Of a stretch of DNA of 64,000 nucleotides, positions 43,221-55,110 are shown one piece after another. The stretch comes from Turnera subulata. Its lineage: Eukaryota; Streptophyta; Magnoliopsida; Malpighiales; Passifloraceae. Position numbers and translations under genes: made by a program. How positions within the stretch are numbered: position 1 is the first letter of the stretch; the number at the start of each line of letters is the position of its first letter. Location of the stretch: assembly GCA_028386065.3 (NCBI GenBank), contig JAKUCV010003332.1:22990-86989 (forward strand), in the 5' to 3' direction. The notes below the pieces were generated by a model. It worked only from the letters and a program-made list of their open reading frames with translations. It had not been told where the DNA came from and searched no databases.

Positions 43221-46200
43221 CTAGTCCATGGCTTTGAAGCTGTTTGTGTCCAGCATCTTTATGTTGTTTTGTTTCATGAAACTGACAATAGCCTCAAATT
43301 CATCCTGCGTCATCATTATGCATTGATTCATTTGTGGTTCTTCTTCTTCTTCACCTCTTCCTTGGTCTTCTAATTCCTCAAGATCACCACCATCGGCAAA
43401 GTTAAGATGGAACCCAAACTGGATGACCTGCACCCCTGGGATTATTGGGCCTTCAAATCGTGCCCAGATTGGCCGATCCCAACCCAAAAGACTCTCTCGG
43501 AATGAATAGAACACATTCCCTACTTCCACTCCCCCCACAGTATAGAAAATTTCTGGATATTTGATGTGGAAGCAAACCCCAGACTCCACCAAAAAATAAC
43601 AATCCCAGGAATAACCAATAGTCAGATCTGGAAGGGGAGGAGCAATGACATAGGCTAAGGTCAGACTCCTCAAGAAACGTAGCCGTCCTCTATCGTGGTG
43701 TAGGAATGGGACCACAACAGAAGGAGAAGAAGAAGAAGAAGAAGAAGAAGAAGAAGAAGAAGAAGATCCATTAATATTAGTAATGCTGCTGCTACTTCTG
43801 TATTCAAACCATTCTGGGATTTCATCCCCAGGGATCCAAAACGACATGGAGCTACGACGGTTTAGTGGTGCGACTACTCTCGAATCCACAACTCTCTTGA
43901 TCCAACTACACGCATCCAACATGAAGCAATTTGCAAAATTAAAATCGCAATCTTCCAAAATTGTGGCTATCGCAGATGATGAAACAGATGTTAGTGAAGT
44001 GCAGTTGGCGGCATCCAAATGACTTAGAGTAGCAGGAAGATGTTGTATGCATCGGAGTCTCTTGCAATCTCTTACATAAAGCCATCCTAAATTAGAAAGT
44101 CGTTCAATGGCTTCGCCCCCCAAGTACTCAATACTGGTCCCACTTAAATTTAGTGCCTCAAGCGATACATTAAGAGGGGTGAGAATGTCCGGCAAACCCT
44201 GTAGGTTTACACAACCTTCGAGAGAAAGATACTCAAGGCTCTCAAGATCACATATGCTTTCCGGAAGACTCGTAATGCTACAGCACCCTGTGAGAAAAAG
44301 GTTTTCCAGACTTGTCAAACCCCCAATATCACTTGGAAGACTCCTTATCTTTGAGCATCCTTCCATGTCAAGTGTTTCCAATCTTTTCAACCGCCCAATC
44401 CCGTTAGGCAGAGATTCAAGATTCTTGCAGGAGTGGCATAGCAACCTTTCAAGCCTAGTGAGTTTGCAAATCGTATCAGGAATGCTTATTACTTTTGGCC
44501 CTCCGCCCCTAATCCAGAGCTCTTGCAGACAATTTAAGAAACCAATTTCGCATGGCAGACTCTCCACAATCTCACCAACAGACAATTTCTGCAGTCGGGT
44601 TAAATGCCCAATTGTTGCTGCTGTCACCTGCTTTATCCCACTTTCTTCCATGTATAAGATCTTTATGGTTGAAGGAAGCTTTGGAAGCTGTGTGATTCTT
44701 GGGCACCTTTCCAAACCAACCTCTTCAAGTGACGTCAAACGAAGATCACTTGGAAAACCACACAGATTAACGCACCCCGAAACAATAATCTTGGTGAGCT
44801 TCCGACAATGCTGAAGCGAAGAAGGGATTTCAACCAAGCTTGAACATCCCCCTAGATCCAACTCCTCAAGATTTGGGACTCCCGATAAATCCATAATCTT
44901 AATCAACTCCTTAGACCCCCAAAGGTTACAAACTTTCAAATTAACCAGAGGCTGCAATGAAGAAAAAGAAAAACACACACACACACACACACAAATTAAA
45001 ACCACATCAGAAACATTTAAAGTACTTCGAATTAAGACATCTTAATTTTTAATTAATTTGTTCCTAAAATTTGTATTAGATGGTCAGTACATACCACATT
45101 ATCTCCTTCCCAAAGCTGTGTAAGGTTGCTCCCAGGCATTTTCAGATAGACCATATTCTCTGGACAAAAGTTCGATGGCAAAGACGGAGATGGATAGAGA
45201 TCCCAGCGGAGTAGCCTAACAGTATTTGGAAGACATTCAAGCCCATCTTGAGGAAGATGAAGCTTGGTGGCATTGTCGGCATCCTTATAATAGAATCGAA
45301 GCAGCCTTAGATTGTCCATTTCCTCGAAGACTTTGGGACATAATTGAATCATACGGCTAACTTGGGACATATCTAGTGACAAAGCTTCAACTCTTTCAAC
45401 TCTCTGATCATCATTAGACGACAACAAATCAAAAAAAATGAGTACTAACATGTTAATTAGAGGATAAAAAAAAAAAAAAATCAATCAATCTACAAAGATG
45501 GATGCAAATATTATTTCCAGTCAGTCATTAACATCGTAAGTACCTTGGGTTTATTTAGCACTTGGAGTATATCATTATGACGCCACAGCCGGCTTCGTTT
45601 CCGAGGATCCAAACGATCTTCATCCAAAACAATTTCCTTGCACATTAGTTGTATCAAGTCATGCATTTCTACTCTTTTCTCCTCGCGACACAAGGTAATA
45701 AGACACTTATCCTTAAGATGTTCTATTGCATACTTAGCATCTGCAAGAATTGCTTCAATGTGATGTACAAACCATCCTTTTAAAAAACATGCTATATCCA
45801 AAAGTATTTGCTGCTCTCGCCACTCCAGCCCATCATAACTTAGCTTTAGAACATTTTGAATGTCCCTATGAGGAGAGTCTTTCAATTTCCTTAATGCACT
45901 TTCCCAGGTTCCCTTATCCTTCTTGAACAGATCGCAACCCAAGACTTTAAGGGCCAAAGGACTGCCATGGACATATCTTGCCACCTCCCGCGACAGACCT
46001 CTGAAACATGGATCCATTTGGGTGATACCATTCTCTCTAAATGCATGTAATTTGAAGAGTTGAAGAGAATCCCCATCGTTTAACCCCATCACCTCATATA
46101 TGGCATCACATCGACACTCAAGAACTTGTTTATCCCTGCTTGTTACGATCACTCTGCTTCCGGGGCCAAATATTTCATTATGATCACCAATGAGTTGTTC

Positions 46201-47342
46201 CAATTGTAGGGAGCTGCTCACATCATCCACAACTACTAAAACTTTTCTTCTCTCAAGTCTGCGTGAAAAGCCAAAAGACAACAAGTTTGGAGTTCCAACG
46301 TTGAGATTTGGTATCTCTAATAGTTGAGATAGAAGTTCCTGGAGTAGTGTTGGTGACATTTCCTTGACATTTGGCAAAAAGCATGTGGCTTCAAATTTGG
46401 AAGAAATTACTTTAAACACAATTTGGGCAAGAGTTGTCTTGCCTATCCCACCCATTCCCCAAATCCCCACAATGCGCATCCTACTACTACTACTTGAATA
46501 TCCACCAATATCAAGTAATGATAGAACCTCTCCAACACGTGATTCCATCCCAACAAGGCGACTGCTCCAGTCATTATATAATGAAGGCCTAGATGATTGT
46601 TTTAATTTGCTCTCGACGTCTTTCACTATTTTGTTGATTAGCTCGTATTCAGACCTAGCATATATATCAATAAAATGAACCCATTTGCATTGAAGTTAAA
46701 AACAAGAGAAAGAAATAAAAAAAGCAGCAGGCTTGTAATTAATCAACTCATTGGATGGATTAGCATAAAAAAAAAAACTCATTGGATGGATTGGTACCTG
46801 AAGTTATGTGAATCCCAGCCTTTTAGATTGGAAATGTGGGACAGAGCATCCTTCCATTTCTTTACTCTTTCCAAATCGAATTTTGCTTTAAGGAGTAATC
46901 CCATGAATGCTTTCCCGAAATCGCCCCGCAGCTCTTGGACATGGGTTGGATCCACTCCATAGAAGACTGGTAAGGCTGCGTATTGCTTTACTGGATGATG
47001 AGTTTGCATGCACTGATCATGGATCTGGACCAGCTCATCCAAGCACCACGGAGAATCTGCATAGTTCTCGGAGAAGACAACCACAGAGATGTTGGATTCT
47101 TGGATTCTTTGTAATAGAACGGGCGATATATCATCTCCTCCAACAAGACCCTCCTCGTCCAGGAACACTTCGATTCCCAGCTTGTCGCACAGAGCTTCTT
47201 TGAGATTGTTAGTAAAACCAAAGCGTGTATCACGACCTCTAAAGCTGAGGAACACATCATACTTCTTCACAGCCATATCAACATCATTACTGTTTTTTCT
47301 TCTTTTGGCAGGAGGTTGATCATTGGATGAAGCAGCCGCCAT
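43221..47342 (-). CDS. TIR-NB-LRR immune receptor (TNL), complete
   Basis: Four exons: 47342-46798 (TIR), 46654-45544 (NB-ARC), 45403-45095, and 44951-43221 (LRR and C-terminus). All junctions have GT...AG and keep frame, giving about 1231 residues. The TIR has YDVFLSFRGRDTRFGF and SPWCLDELVQI, whose Glu is the candidate NADase residue. The NB-ARC has P-loop GMGGIGKTT (about 248), kinase-2 KVLVVVDDV, GSRVIVTSRD, GSPLALKVLG and MHDLIQLMCKEIV (about 512). Many LRRs start near 656. A post-LRR domain with PGDEIPEWF follows, then a poly-Ser run and an acidic tail. It is an intracellular pathogen-effector sensor; the ligand is unknown. The start is the second Met of the frame (MAAASSND). Confidence 0.93.
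43724..43765 (-). repeat. (AGA)n microsatellite coding for poly-Ser in the TNL
   Basis: A run of GAA/AGA triplets on the plus strand reads as Ser codons on the minus strand. The same tract occurs at 36629-36667 in the TNL pseudogene with a different length, so it is a shared, length-variable coding repeat just after the PGDEIPEWF region. Confidence 0.85.
44973..44993. repeat. (AC)n dinucleotide repeat in TNL intron 3
   Basis: About ten CA units between the 45095 donor and the 44951 acceptor, close to the acceptor. Confidence 0.8.
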
Positions 47343-47426
47343 GACTGAAAAGATCAACTTAGACGATCAGTGAAGAGATTAATGCTATAGAAAAAGCAAA
47401 GTACTAAAAATGCTATATTTGCTTGG

Positions 47427-47641
47427 TTATGTCCCTGAACTTTTTCAAAATCCCAAACGTTGTCCTTGAACTTTTTTTTTCAAAGATTCTATCCCTGAAC
47501 TTGTTTGGAATCGTAAGATTCCATCATTTTTCCCCTTCTATACCAGTAATCCATTTAGAAATTGACACGTGGCGCCACGTGGATGGTGGACCCCGAGTGG
47601 CCAGATTATTTTAATATTATTATTATAAACTAATTTTGAAT
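47427..47641 (+). repeat. Left TIR of the MULE-like element, with double G-box
   Basis: The inverted partner is 56948-57170. It contains the perfect 16-bp palindrome CACGTGGCGCCACGTG at 47566-47581: two G-box (CACGTG) and ABRE-like (ACGTGGC) sites, 224-239 bp upstream of the TNL start codon. The right TIR carries the same palindrome with one change (57017-57032). Confidence 0.85.
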
Positions 47642-48120
47642 CTTTGTTATTTTCTAAAATTATTGAACATTTAAAAAAGGAAATTAATTGTTATTTCTAT
47701 TTAGAAAAAAATGAATTTTCAATGCTGATTAAATGGGAAAGAATAGAATTTTCAACGCTTATTAATTCAAAATCATCACAAATTTTAAAAAGGAAATTAA
47801 TTAGTATTTTTAATTGAAAAAAATACATTTTCCATGCTCATTAATTCAAAATTATCAGAAATTTATAAAAGGAAGTTAATTATTATTTGTGATTGCAAAG
47901 AAAAGAATTTTTCAACGCTTATTAATTCAAAATTATCACAAATTTTAAAAAAGAAATTAATTAATATTTTTAATTGGAAAGAAATAGATTTTCCATGCTC
48001 ATGAATTCAAAATTATCAGAAATTTATAAAATGAAGTTAATTATTATTTTTAATTGCAAAGAAATAGATTTTCAATGTTCATTAATTTGAAATCATTACA
48101 ATTTTTTTAAAAAGGCAGTT
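47642..48120. repeat. AT-rich tandem array, unit about 75-80 bp, about six copies
   Basis: Units contain TTAATTCAAAATTATCA, AAATTT.TAAAA.GAA.TTAATTA, TTTTTAATTG.AAAGAAATAGA and TTTTC.A.GC. They repeat in register from about 47650 to 48110 with point differences. The array belongs to the interior of the MULE-like element. Confidence 0.75.
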
Positions 48121-49749
48121 ACCGATTATTAGTTATTAATATAAAATAATTATAAATATTAAAGTAAAATTAGTTACTATTTTTGATTAAAAATTATTTA
48201 GAATTTAATTAGAAATTATAAAAACGAGAAGTTAATAAATGAAACGACCCGACCACTTTTTACCCGGCAAACAGAATGAAACGCCCCGATCTGTATTTAC
48301 AGTTTTACACAGTAAACACGTGGGACCACATACTATTACAACAACCTCAGCGGTAAATAACACAACCAACGGATTTAATACATTAAAAGTACATAATACA
48401 TCAACCGTACTTGTCCTGGTACGGGAACATTATTACTACAAGCATCAATCCATAGAGTTATAAACAGCAAGCAGCGGAAGTCTTAATACAACACAACAAT
48501 ATGATATGGACATAATGCAACGCAGGATGGATCCGGGCCTGGCAGAGGGTGCGCCACAGCTTGCCTCGAACGTACCTGAGCTACGCACAATCAATCTACG
48601 CGACCAGGTCGCGCAGGCGAGGGGTGAGTCCGAAGTGCTCACCGGGTAAAATCCATAAGCAAGTATACATATACTTAAACCGTAAATAAAACCAAGTCAC
48701 GACAACAGCAAGAATCTGAAGTTTACACGAACTCCGAATAACACATGCTTTGTGATTCTAGACACGCTACACCAGTTTTATTATCAGGGCCCCTATCACT
48801 AGTTAAATGATGGTTGTCGCCTGGTAGTCAAGCTAGCTAGCCCGTGGACCCCGCCCTGGTACCTCCACGTATAACTGGCACAGACAGGGAGCAGACCCCA
48901 AGCACACTCTCCCCCAGCACCATAAAAATAAGACTACCATCTGGCTAAACCAATACTTAACTGTGACTTACTAGATGTCTAAGTGAGATCAGTTTTACTA
49001 TTCCTAGTTACTTAATTTCTATTATCCTCCACTTTCTCATTATCCCGAGCAGGCTCACAGCCTCTCCGCTCGTCTGGATAATATAAACCACATGGCTTGG
49101 TACCCTCAGTACTATATTCCCACAATTCACAATCAACAACAACAACAGTAATAATCAACCGGTACCAGCATTTCCAACACTATCAATAACAACGACAATA
49201 GCATCAACTCAACTTTAACGGCAACAAAATTCCAATCAAAATCATCTCACAATAATTATTCACAGCAACAAAGAATTATCCAAGCATATAACACGACAGC
49301 AACTTGGTACTACGGCAGTATATAAATAATTACTTATCCTCACCTTGGCCGATAAATTCCACAGGAAATTCGTCGATTGGCTCCGGTTCTACGTGCTCGT
49401 ACTCGTTATCAACTCCTATTCAGCAAATAACACATATTCACATAAAATGCACAAATAATGCTTATGATATGACGTACTGTAATACTAATTCTACTAAGTC
49501 ATTCGTCCTGGTTCTTACTCTATTTCACTATTTAATATCATAGTCTGGTCTCATTTCACCGTATTTACATCCGGTTATTAAATACTTTATAATCCTCCCT
49601 TTAAAGAAAAAGTTCCCTTGTATATAATATGTTTCTAAAAATTAATTACTAGTACTCCTAAAACAATATGTCAATTAATTATTTCTTTAAAACATATTTT
49701 ATTTCCTAATTCCATTTTTTTCCAGAATTTTCGTTTTTTTTTCAATTGG

Positions 49750-49930
49750 GCTGTGAACAGTAACCGTGAACAGTGCAGGCCCATGAACAGTGCTCGGCCC
49801 ATGTACAGTACTGGGCCTGTGAACAGTCGGCCCATGTACAGTGCAGGCCAGGCGAACAGTTCGGTCCATGCACAGTACTGGGCCCCGTGAACAGCCGGTC
49901 CATGTACAGTGCAGACCCGTGAACAGTGCC
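49750..49930. repeat. Minisatellite built on (A/G)TG(A/T)ACAGT
   Basis: About a dozen copies of GTGAACAGT or ATGTACAGT, spaced by GGCCC-containing spacers (CGGCCCATGTACAGT, GGGCCTGTGAACAGT and similar), lie within 180 bp. The core is close to TGTACA-type palindromes. Confidence 0.8.
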
Positions 49931-50304
49931 ATGCCTTGGGCCAGGCCAAGGACCCGACGGGTCAACCCGACCCGACCCTCGACCCAGCCACTAAAATGGG
50001 TTGCGTCTTCAACCTTAAACTCACCTGCAAATGGCGTGGGCGGCGAGCAGACGGCGAGGCGCTTGGACGGCGGGGAACGAGCGGCGCACGGCAAGGCACG
50101 GCTGTGGAGACCGGCGGCAGCAGGTGGAGGGCGGCAGCAGTGGCGACACGGCGCTAACGGTTGCGGGTCGTGGAGTCTTTTGCGCCTTGGGCCGTCAGCG
50201 TCGCGAGGGAAGGTGTGGCTGCGTCCTGCTCGGCTTGTCACCACTGGCGGCAACGGCGAGCAAGGATGGGGAGATGAAGATGATGGTGGCGTTTGTTGCT
50301 GTGG

Positions 50305-50430
50305 TGGTGCAACGTGGTGGTGGCGTGAAATGAGGGTGATGGTGGTGCGTGTTGGTGGCGTGAAATGAGGGTGATGGTGGTGCGTGTTGGTGGCGTGAAA
50401 TGAGGATGATGGTGGTGCGTGGAGGACGAC
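50305..50430. repeat. Tandem repeat, unit about 36 bp, three copies
   Basis: GTGGCGTGAAATGAGG.TGAT followed by GGTGGTGCGTG occurs three times in a row with minor changes. It lies in the GC-rich part of the LTR-like block. Confidence 0.8.
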
Positions 50431-52417
50431 TTGGTGGAAGGTGGTCTCGGTGTTTGAAGGTGGGAAGAAGATGGTGAGTTTTTGTGAAGAAGTCACGCAT
50501 GCAGGGATCATTTTATAGGCTGGGTGTTGCTGGTCACGACAAGCATGGAGACGGCGTTCTTCACGAGCTCACAGGAAGCTTTTCACGGGTAGGTTCACGA
50601 GCAGGAGCAGGACTTCACGCTTGAACAGGGAAAATGTTGTGCATGTCATGCATGACATGCATGGCTTATGGTGCAACTTGTATAGTGTGCCGTCCGGTCC
50701 CGAGAACCCCATACTGATCCTAAAACTCTTAAGAAAATCCCGAGCATAGAACAAAGCTCGGTTTCGGGATCCATTGCGTAATTCCCAAGATTATTTTATT
50801 TCACGGTAAATTATTATACAAGCCTATTTACAGTCCTGGTAAATGTAAAATTTACCCGGGCTGTTACACAGTAATTACCGAACAACAGTGCCGACACATG
50901 GCACAAACAGTACATATAACAGAGAAATCGGCCCAACATCAAATCACATCACCCGACCTCGGGGACATCAACAATAGCATGTCTCAAATAACCTGGCCCA
51001 TCGGCCCAAAATTATAATACCCGATTCCGGGAAAAAATAGCACAGACAGAGAAAACATATGCAAAGCCCGATGCAAAATAATGGATCCGAGTCCTGCCCG
51101 AGGGTATGCCACGGCCGCCGGAATGCATCGTACCTGTTCCACAAATAACTCAACCTACGGGATGAAACCCCGCAGGCGAGGGGTGAGTCCGAAACGCTCA
51201 CCGGTACATTTAAGTACAATCACGGTTAATCATAAATATGCTAGCACTATAAACTCAAGGATGCAAAACAGAAAACACATAGGATCAACCACATATTGAC
51301 TGAGCCAAGGCCAAGAAAAATTAATTAAATTACCAGTTTTATCTTCCGGGCCCCGTCACGGATAAGCTAGGGTCGTACCAGGTTATCAAACTACTTTGGG
51401 TGCCATACCTAAACCAAATCCAGGATCAACATCCCAAAACCAAAATCAGGGATCAACACTCCAATAACAAACCAGGGATCGACATCCCAATAACAAACCA
51501 GGGATCAACATCCCAATATCAAACCGGCATCAACATGCCCATCACAAATAACCAGGTCATGGCCACCACAGAATAGTCTCTAACCTCCAGTCGTACCACT
51601 ACTTACCATGTGACACTTAATCATCATCTTTCCAATACATAGATTAATTCCAATTACCCAACCGGACCTCAATTAACAGACATCCTTCTGTTAATAGTCC
51701 AACAACAACAACATCAACACAATTCTCAAAATAAAATTATACCAGTAAGTCCAAGTCATCATATATCCACAAATATTGTATCACAATTCAACGGTTCAAC
51801 CAAGCAACAAATACATCCAACAGAGTAATATAGGCATATACTTAGGGTTATCCATCCTCACCTGGTATGTCTCTGAAATCAGCACATAATCCATATGGCT
51901 TTATCTGTTCCTATATCATATCTACACGTATAATCACAAATAATGCACATCAGAGAATGCAATGCGTGAGATTAATTATTATTCTGCTTATCCACGGTTA
52001 ATCATCGTTATCATCGTTCCGAAACCGTTTCCATTAAACATTGCTTTTACAGCTATAGGGTAATTATAATTCATAGAATGATCATAGTCGAAATACAATA
52101 TAAAATAAATGGTATTTCATAAAATAATTATTCTCGGTAAAAGTAATAATGAATATATATATATTTAGTAATCGAGGTTTATGAAATAGCGAAGATAATT
52201 AAATACATGAATAATGTACCAAACAACAAATTTGATAATATAACTGTTTAAATAAAATAGTACCATCGATAATAAGTTAGCTTAGCCGAACGTATGGTAT
52301 AAAACTATTGTATCGTAATGTTGCAAAAGTGATACTTATAACGTCATATATACTTATATACCGATAGTTATAAATAAAATAACCGAAATAATAAGATTAA
52401 GGAGTGAATGATATAAC

Positions 52418-53221
52418 CAGTGGCGGATCCAGAAATATTTTCCAGTGTAGGCAGTTTTATATTTAATTACTATATATATAATAAAAAAATATTGCCTCCT
52501 TTGGTGTTATATAAATCATAAACTAACCAGTTCATCAATTATGAACCATTAAATGGCGAAACAAAAAAAAAATCAGTTAATCTAAAAGCTAAAATTAATT
52601 TCTTGTAAATCATATTTTAAATCTTTATGTCTCTTATGTAAAAAAAATCCTTCAATATACAAATGATAATTTTCTCACTAATATAAAATCGATTTTTTCT
52701 AAGCACAAACCCAATTAAAATTATTTTTTAAGTATTAATTTAGCGACGTAATTATCTTATATCATAGGGAAAAAAATCAAGCTGAATATATTAATGATTG
52801 ACAAAATTCTACTTCAAAACAAGATAGTTACCAAATTTAAATGCAACCTTATAATTTCTAACCACCGAGAGCAGATTGAGAGAACTAAGCAAACTAGAAT
52901 TTTTGTACATAAGAAAAGAAAGATAAAGACAAAGTATAAATGGAGATTTTGTTAAATTACAAATCGTATCTTTATCTATATAATAAGAGATTTGCTTTCT
53001 ATAATGGTAAATTATAACTCATATCTTTATCATTAAAATAAGAGATTTGCTTCCTATAATATTAACTTTGTTTTTAGAAAATTTCAGGCAAATATAGTAA
53101 ATTACAACTTATGTCTTTACCTATATAATAGGAGATTTGCTTCTTATAATAATAGATTTTTTTTCCAAAAATTCCAGTGTGGTCACTTGCCTACAGTGAC
53201 CACACTGTGAATCCGCCACTG
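52418..53221. mobile_element. hAT MITE, 804 bp, perfect 8-bp TSD
   Basis: CAGTGGCGGATCCAGAAATA (52418-52437) at the left is inverted at the right (CACTGTGAATCCGCCACTG, 53203-53221). The flanks GATATAAC (52410-52417) and GATATAAC (53222-53229) are identical. The interior is AT-rich with about three imperfect copies of an ATAAGAGATTTGCTTCCTAT unit (52980-53160) and no coding sequence. Confidence 0.92.
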
Positions 53222-54879
53222 GATATAACTATTAGTAGAATAATGTGGTTTAGTATTTATCAAAGTAATACCACTATAAGATATAGAGTAGCCATAAAAT
53301 AATTTCTACAGTTTTTATAATAGGCCTTATAATTAAAAAATTATTTATATTGAATTATATTTGTAAATAGGACAACTTATGATGATCTGCATTCATACCT
53401 AGGTGTATTTTATATATATCATAAAAGAAGTAACTATTGTAAAACATATATATGTATATATAGTTAACCGAAGGTGTATATATGTTTTTAAACTGTAATT
53501 GTAAACGAAATTATAGCTTAATATTATTATAGTCAACAGAATAACTATGATACATAAAATTATTTAATACGAGTCTATCATCTTTTTAGCTTATAATTAC
53601 GAAAAATATATTTAGTTATAACTAGACTTTTATAATTCAATTAAAATATAAATAAGGAAATTAGGAATTGAACTCGGTAGGCCTTCACGAACGTTTAGCC
53701 TAACGGGGATAAATGTAATAACTAATATATTAAAAATTAAATAATAAAATATGGCATAAAAATAAATAAACGACAGGGGCCTTATATTAATTAGCCCAAT
53801 TAAAATTAAATAATCGAAAGTAAAATACAATGGGCCTTATATGAGCCCAGGCAAAATCGTGAATGAAATTAAAAACCGTGGAATTAAATACAGTGGGCCT
53901 TTCTAATAGCCCATTTGGAAAATTAAATAAATGGATAAATTAGATAAAGGAAAATAAAACATAAAGCAAAACATAATTAAAATTCGTTTAGTTAAAATAA
54001 AGGTTCGTTTAATTAGCGTTATTATTAATGTCCGGGTTCGTTAACGTGGCTCGGGTTCGTTGTTATGTCCATCGGTTCGTTAGTATGCATATGTCCAAGG
54101 GCTCGGGTTTTACACAAAGGTTCGTTTCCGGGTTCGCCGGAGAATTCCCGAGACACCGGAAACTCGCCGAATTCTAGCCAGGTACTGTTCACGATGGCAG
54201 CAGAGCATCCCCAAACAGCCAACAGCAAATCCATCCATCTCCCAACAACCAACACAGCAACGCTAAAACACATCCGATTACAAGCGCACCGATCCACAAC
54301 CAAAAACACAAGATATCCAAGACCCGGTTAGTTTAATCAAATATTAATCGGGTTAAGGAATAGAAAAGGAAGAAAAGGGAGAGGGGAAATGGGTCGACTT
54401 TGCGTCTTACCCACACAACCACGAAAACGGCAACGGCGGGGATGGATCGGGGGTGAGAGCGGCGGTTGCGAGTAGAGCAGGGGCGGCGACGGCTTGGTAG
54501 GGAGGTGGCAGCGACGCAATGGGAGGAAGAAAAGACAACGGCGGCGAGTCGAGGAGAAGGGCGGCGGCTCTGCGTGCAGTGACGGCTACAGCGAAGGGGA
54601 GTGGCGATGGGACTTGCAGCGGCAGAGAGAGACAGGGGTCGGCGATGTCGCTCCTGTGCTCAGCATCGACGACGAGGGTGAGCAGCGGTGCAAGGGGAAA
54701 GGGAACTGGTCGCGGTGGTTTGATGGCGACTCCTTGGTGGCAGCGAGCAGACGAGGACGTCGGTCGCCGGGCGGCATGGTGGGAAAGCGAGCAGCAAGGA
54801 AGGAGAAGAGAAGGTGGAGGGGCGCGTATGGTCTGTAGTAGGGGAGTGAGAAGAAAGAGAGAGGGGGTGCAGAGGAAGG

Positions 54880-55110
54880 CATGAGGAGATCAGATGAAGG
54901 AGAAGAGGAGATAAAGAGGAGAAGAGAAGATCAAGACAAAGGATAGGGGACAACACAAAGGAGAAGAGTCACGGGAAAGAGAAGCAGGAAAAAAAAAGAA
55001 AGAGGTGGGGCAGGGCGGCGGAAGAAAAACCGAGAGAGAGGGAAAAAGAAGAAAGAAAAGAAAGGAGAAAAGAAAGGAAAAAAAAGAAAAGAAAAGAAGA
55101 GTGGCCACGT
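54880..55110. repeat. Purine-rich tract
   Basis: About 230 bp of almost only A and G on the plus strand. The opposite strand gives spurious Phe/Ser/Leu-rich frames. Such tracts can form triplex or H-DNA. Confidence 0.7.

Larger units (their letters stand above)
48240..50868. repeat. First half of the LTR-like composite
   Basis: It starts TGAAACGACCCG and ends CGGGCTGTTACA, so it also looks like a complete LTR by itself. It contains the shared GAGGGGTGAGTCCGAA block (48619-48634), a GTACAGT minisatellite (49750-49930) and a GC-rich low-complexity stretch (49930-50480). Long frames in that stretch (e.g. 49699-50511 minus) are His/Pro/Ser/Thr-rich and repeat-driven, and I do not call them genes. 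Confidence 0.5.

Noticed and set aside
47427..47641. CRISPR-like or palindromic repeat array
   Set aside because: Plant nuclear DNA. The repeats here are transposon termini and an AT-rich tandem array without spacers.
49699..50511. 270-codon minus-strand frame in the LTR-like block
   Set aside because: The product is a His/Pro/Ser/Thr low-complexity sequence driven by tandem repeats, and the opposite strand is equally open. No domain is seen.
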